Shown: positions 4,969 through 5,386 of the stretch, piece after piece
How the letters are laid out: each line of letters begins with the position of its first letter
Numbering within the stretch: the first letter of the stretch is position 1
Program-made: the position numbers and the translations under genes
NCBI GenBank assembly: GCA_003132825.1
Contig: PKYX01000193.1
Span: 229 to 5,614 of the forward strand
Reading direction: 5' to 3'
DNA: 5,386 nucleotides
Origin: Acidobacteriaceae bacterium
Lineage (GTDB): Bacteria > Acidobacteriota > Terriglobia > Terriglobales > Acidobacteriaceae
Notes under the pieces: model-generated
What the model was told of the DNA's origin: nothing
Seen by the model: the letters and a program-made list of their open reading frames with translations, nothing else
Databases searched by the model: none

Positions 4969-5382
4969 CTAGTGCTCCTCGGAAACATAGTTCCGGTTCC
5001 AGGCCGGAATCTCGACCACAACCTTGCCCGGCTTCGTAATCACCGCCTGACAGCCAAGGCGCGAATTTAGCTGCAGATCAGCCGCCATATCGAGCCGGTC
5101 CGCCTCGTCATCGTCCATGGCAGAGAGATTTTCCGCGCCTTCCTTCACCCACACGTGGCAAGTGGTGCAAGCGCAGTTTCCGCCGCAGGCGTGGTCGAGT
5201 GTGATGCCATGGTTCAAGGCCACGTCGAGGAGTGATTCCTCTTTGCCATGGTCCTTGTAGGGCAACTTCCCGTGCTCGAACTGCACCGTCTTGCCCTGGG
5301 GCAGAAACGTAATCTGCACGGTATTTTCGCCCGGAGCCTCGACCGTTGCCGCTCCCGCTCCTTGTGTCTTCTCGTCTGCCAT
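4969..5382 (-). CDS. fdx: ISC-type [2Fe-2S] ferredoxin
   Basis: A 137-residue adrenodoxin-like ferredoxin. The cluster ligands are C66, C72, C75 and C111 (CX5CX2CX35C), the same spacing as in E. coli Fdx. C70 matches the extra, non-ligand Cys in that loop (HACGGNCACTTCHVWV). The C-terminal part also matches: SRLGCQAVI (107-115), VVVEIP (121-126) and a final His in SEEH. ISC ferredoxins pass electrons to the IscS/IscU complex for sulfur reduction and cluster coupling. It is about 25 residues longer than E. coli Fdx, through a polar N-terminal tail (1-20) and an insert around 36-48 (EHGKLPYKDHGK). The ATG at 5380-5382 lies 4 bases from the window edge, so its ribosome site is not visible and the frame could extend further. 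iscX follows on the same strand; hscA is the expected upstream neighbour. Confidence 0.95.
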   Translation of the reverse strand: MADEKTQGAGAATVEAPGENTVQITFLPQGKTVQFEHGKLPYKDHGKEESLLDVALNHGITLDHACGGNCACTTCHVWVKEGAENLSAMDDDEADRLDMAADLQLNSRLGCQAVITKPGKVVVEIPAWNRNYVSEEH

Positions 5383-5386
5383 GCCA

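Overview
The window is a chromosomal stretch of GC-rich bacterial DNA. Coding regions are rich in G/C at third codon positions. The gene set is mostly housekeeping: an ISC-type ferredoxin with IscX, a class I GalT, a class III aminotransferase, an EamA-family exporter and a small secreted protein. ISC-type Fdx plus IscX, frequent AAGGAG/GGAGG ribosome sites and a small exported beta-rich protein would suit a Gram-negative bacterium. Acidobacteriota is my best guess from family resemblance. It is inference, as the window holds no rRNA or other marker gene.

Layout: 1-52 is a 17-bp tandem repeat. Two genes follow on the minus strand, a 122-residue secreted protein (65-433) and a YedA/RhaT-like EamA transporter (561-1514), separated by 127 bp that contain a short echo of the transporter's own 3' coding sequence. 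The region 1515-1985 lies between divergent genes. It holds two clean inverted repeats, a 16-bp tandem duplication, a perfect TATAAT box and a likely unannotated 41-codon ORF (1734-1859) with its own Shine-Dalgarno site. A PLP-dependent aminotransferase (1986-3335) follows and ends in a hairpin plus T-tract. After a 258-bp gap comes galT (3594-4634, TTG start). It converges, with a 17-bp gap, on iscX (4652-4867), which lies downstream of a [2Fe-2S] ferredoxin gene (4969-5382). The fdx-iscX pair is the usual 3' end of an ISC iron-sulfur operon, so hscA/hscB/iscU/iscS would be expected beyond the right edge.

The genes do not form one pathway. fdx and iscX act together in Fe-S cluster assembly. 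galT belongs to the Leloir pathway of galactose/UDP-sugar metabolism. The aminotransferase acts on amino acids, either omega-amino donors or as a racemase of the archaeal type. The exporter probably moves amino acids or other small metabolites. I found no phage, IS element, CRISPR array, RNA gene or clear novel system. The best leads are the small Cys/Arg-rich ORF at 1734-1859 and the recurrence of 16-17-bp tandem repeats in three intergenic gaps.
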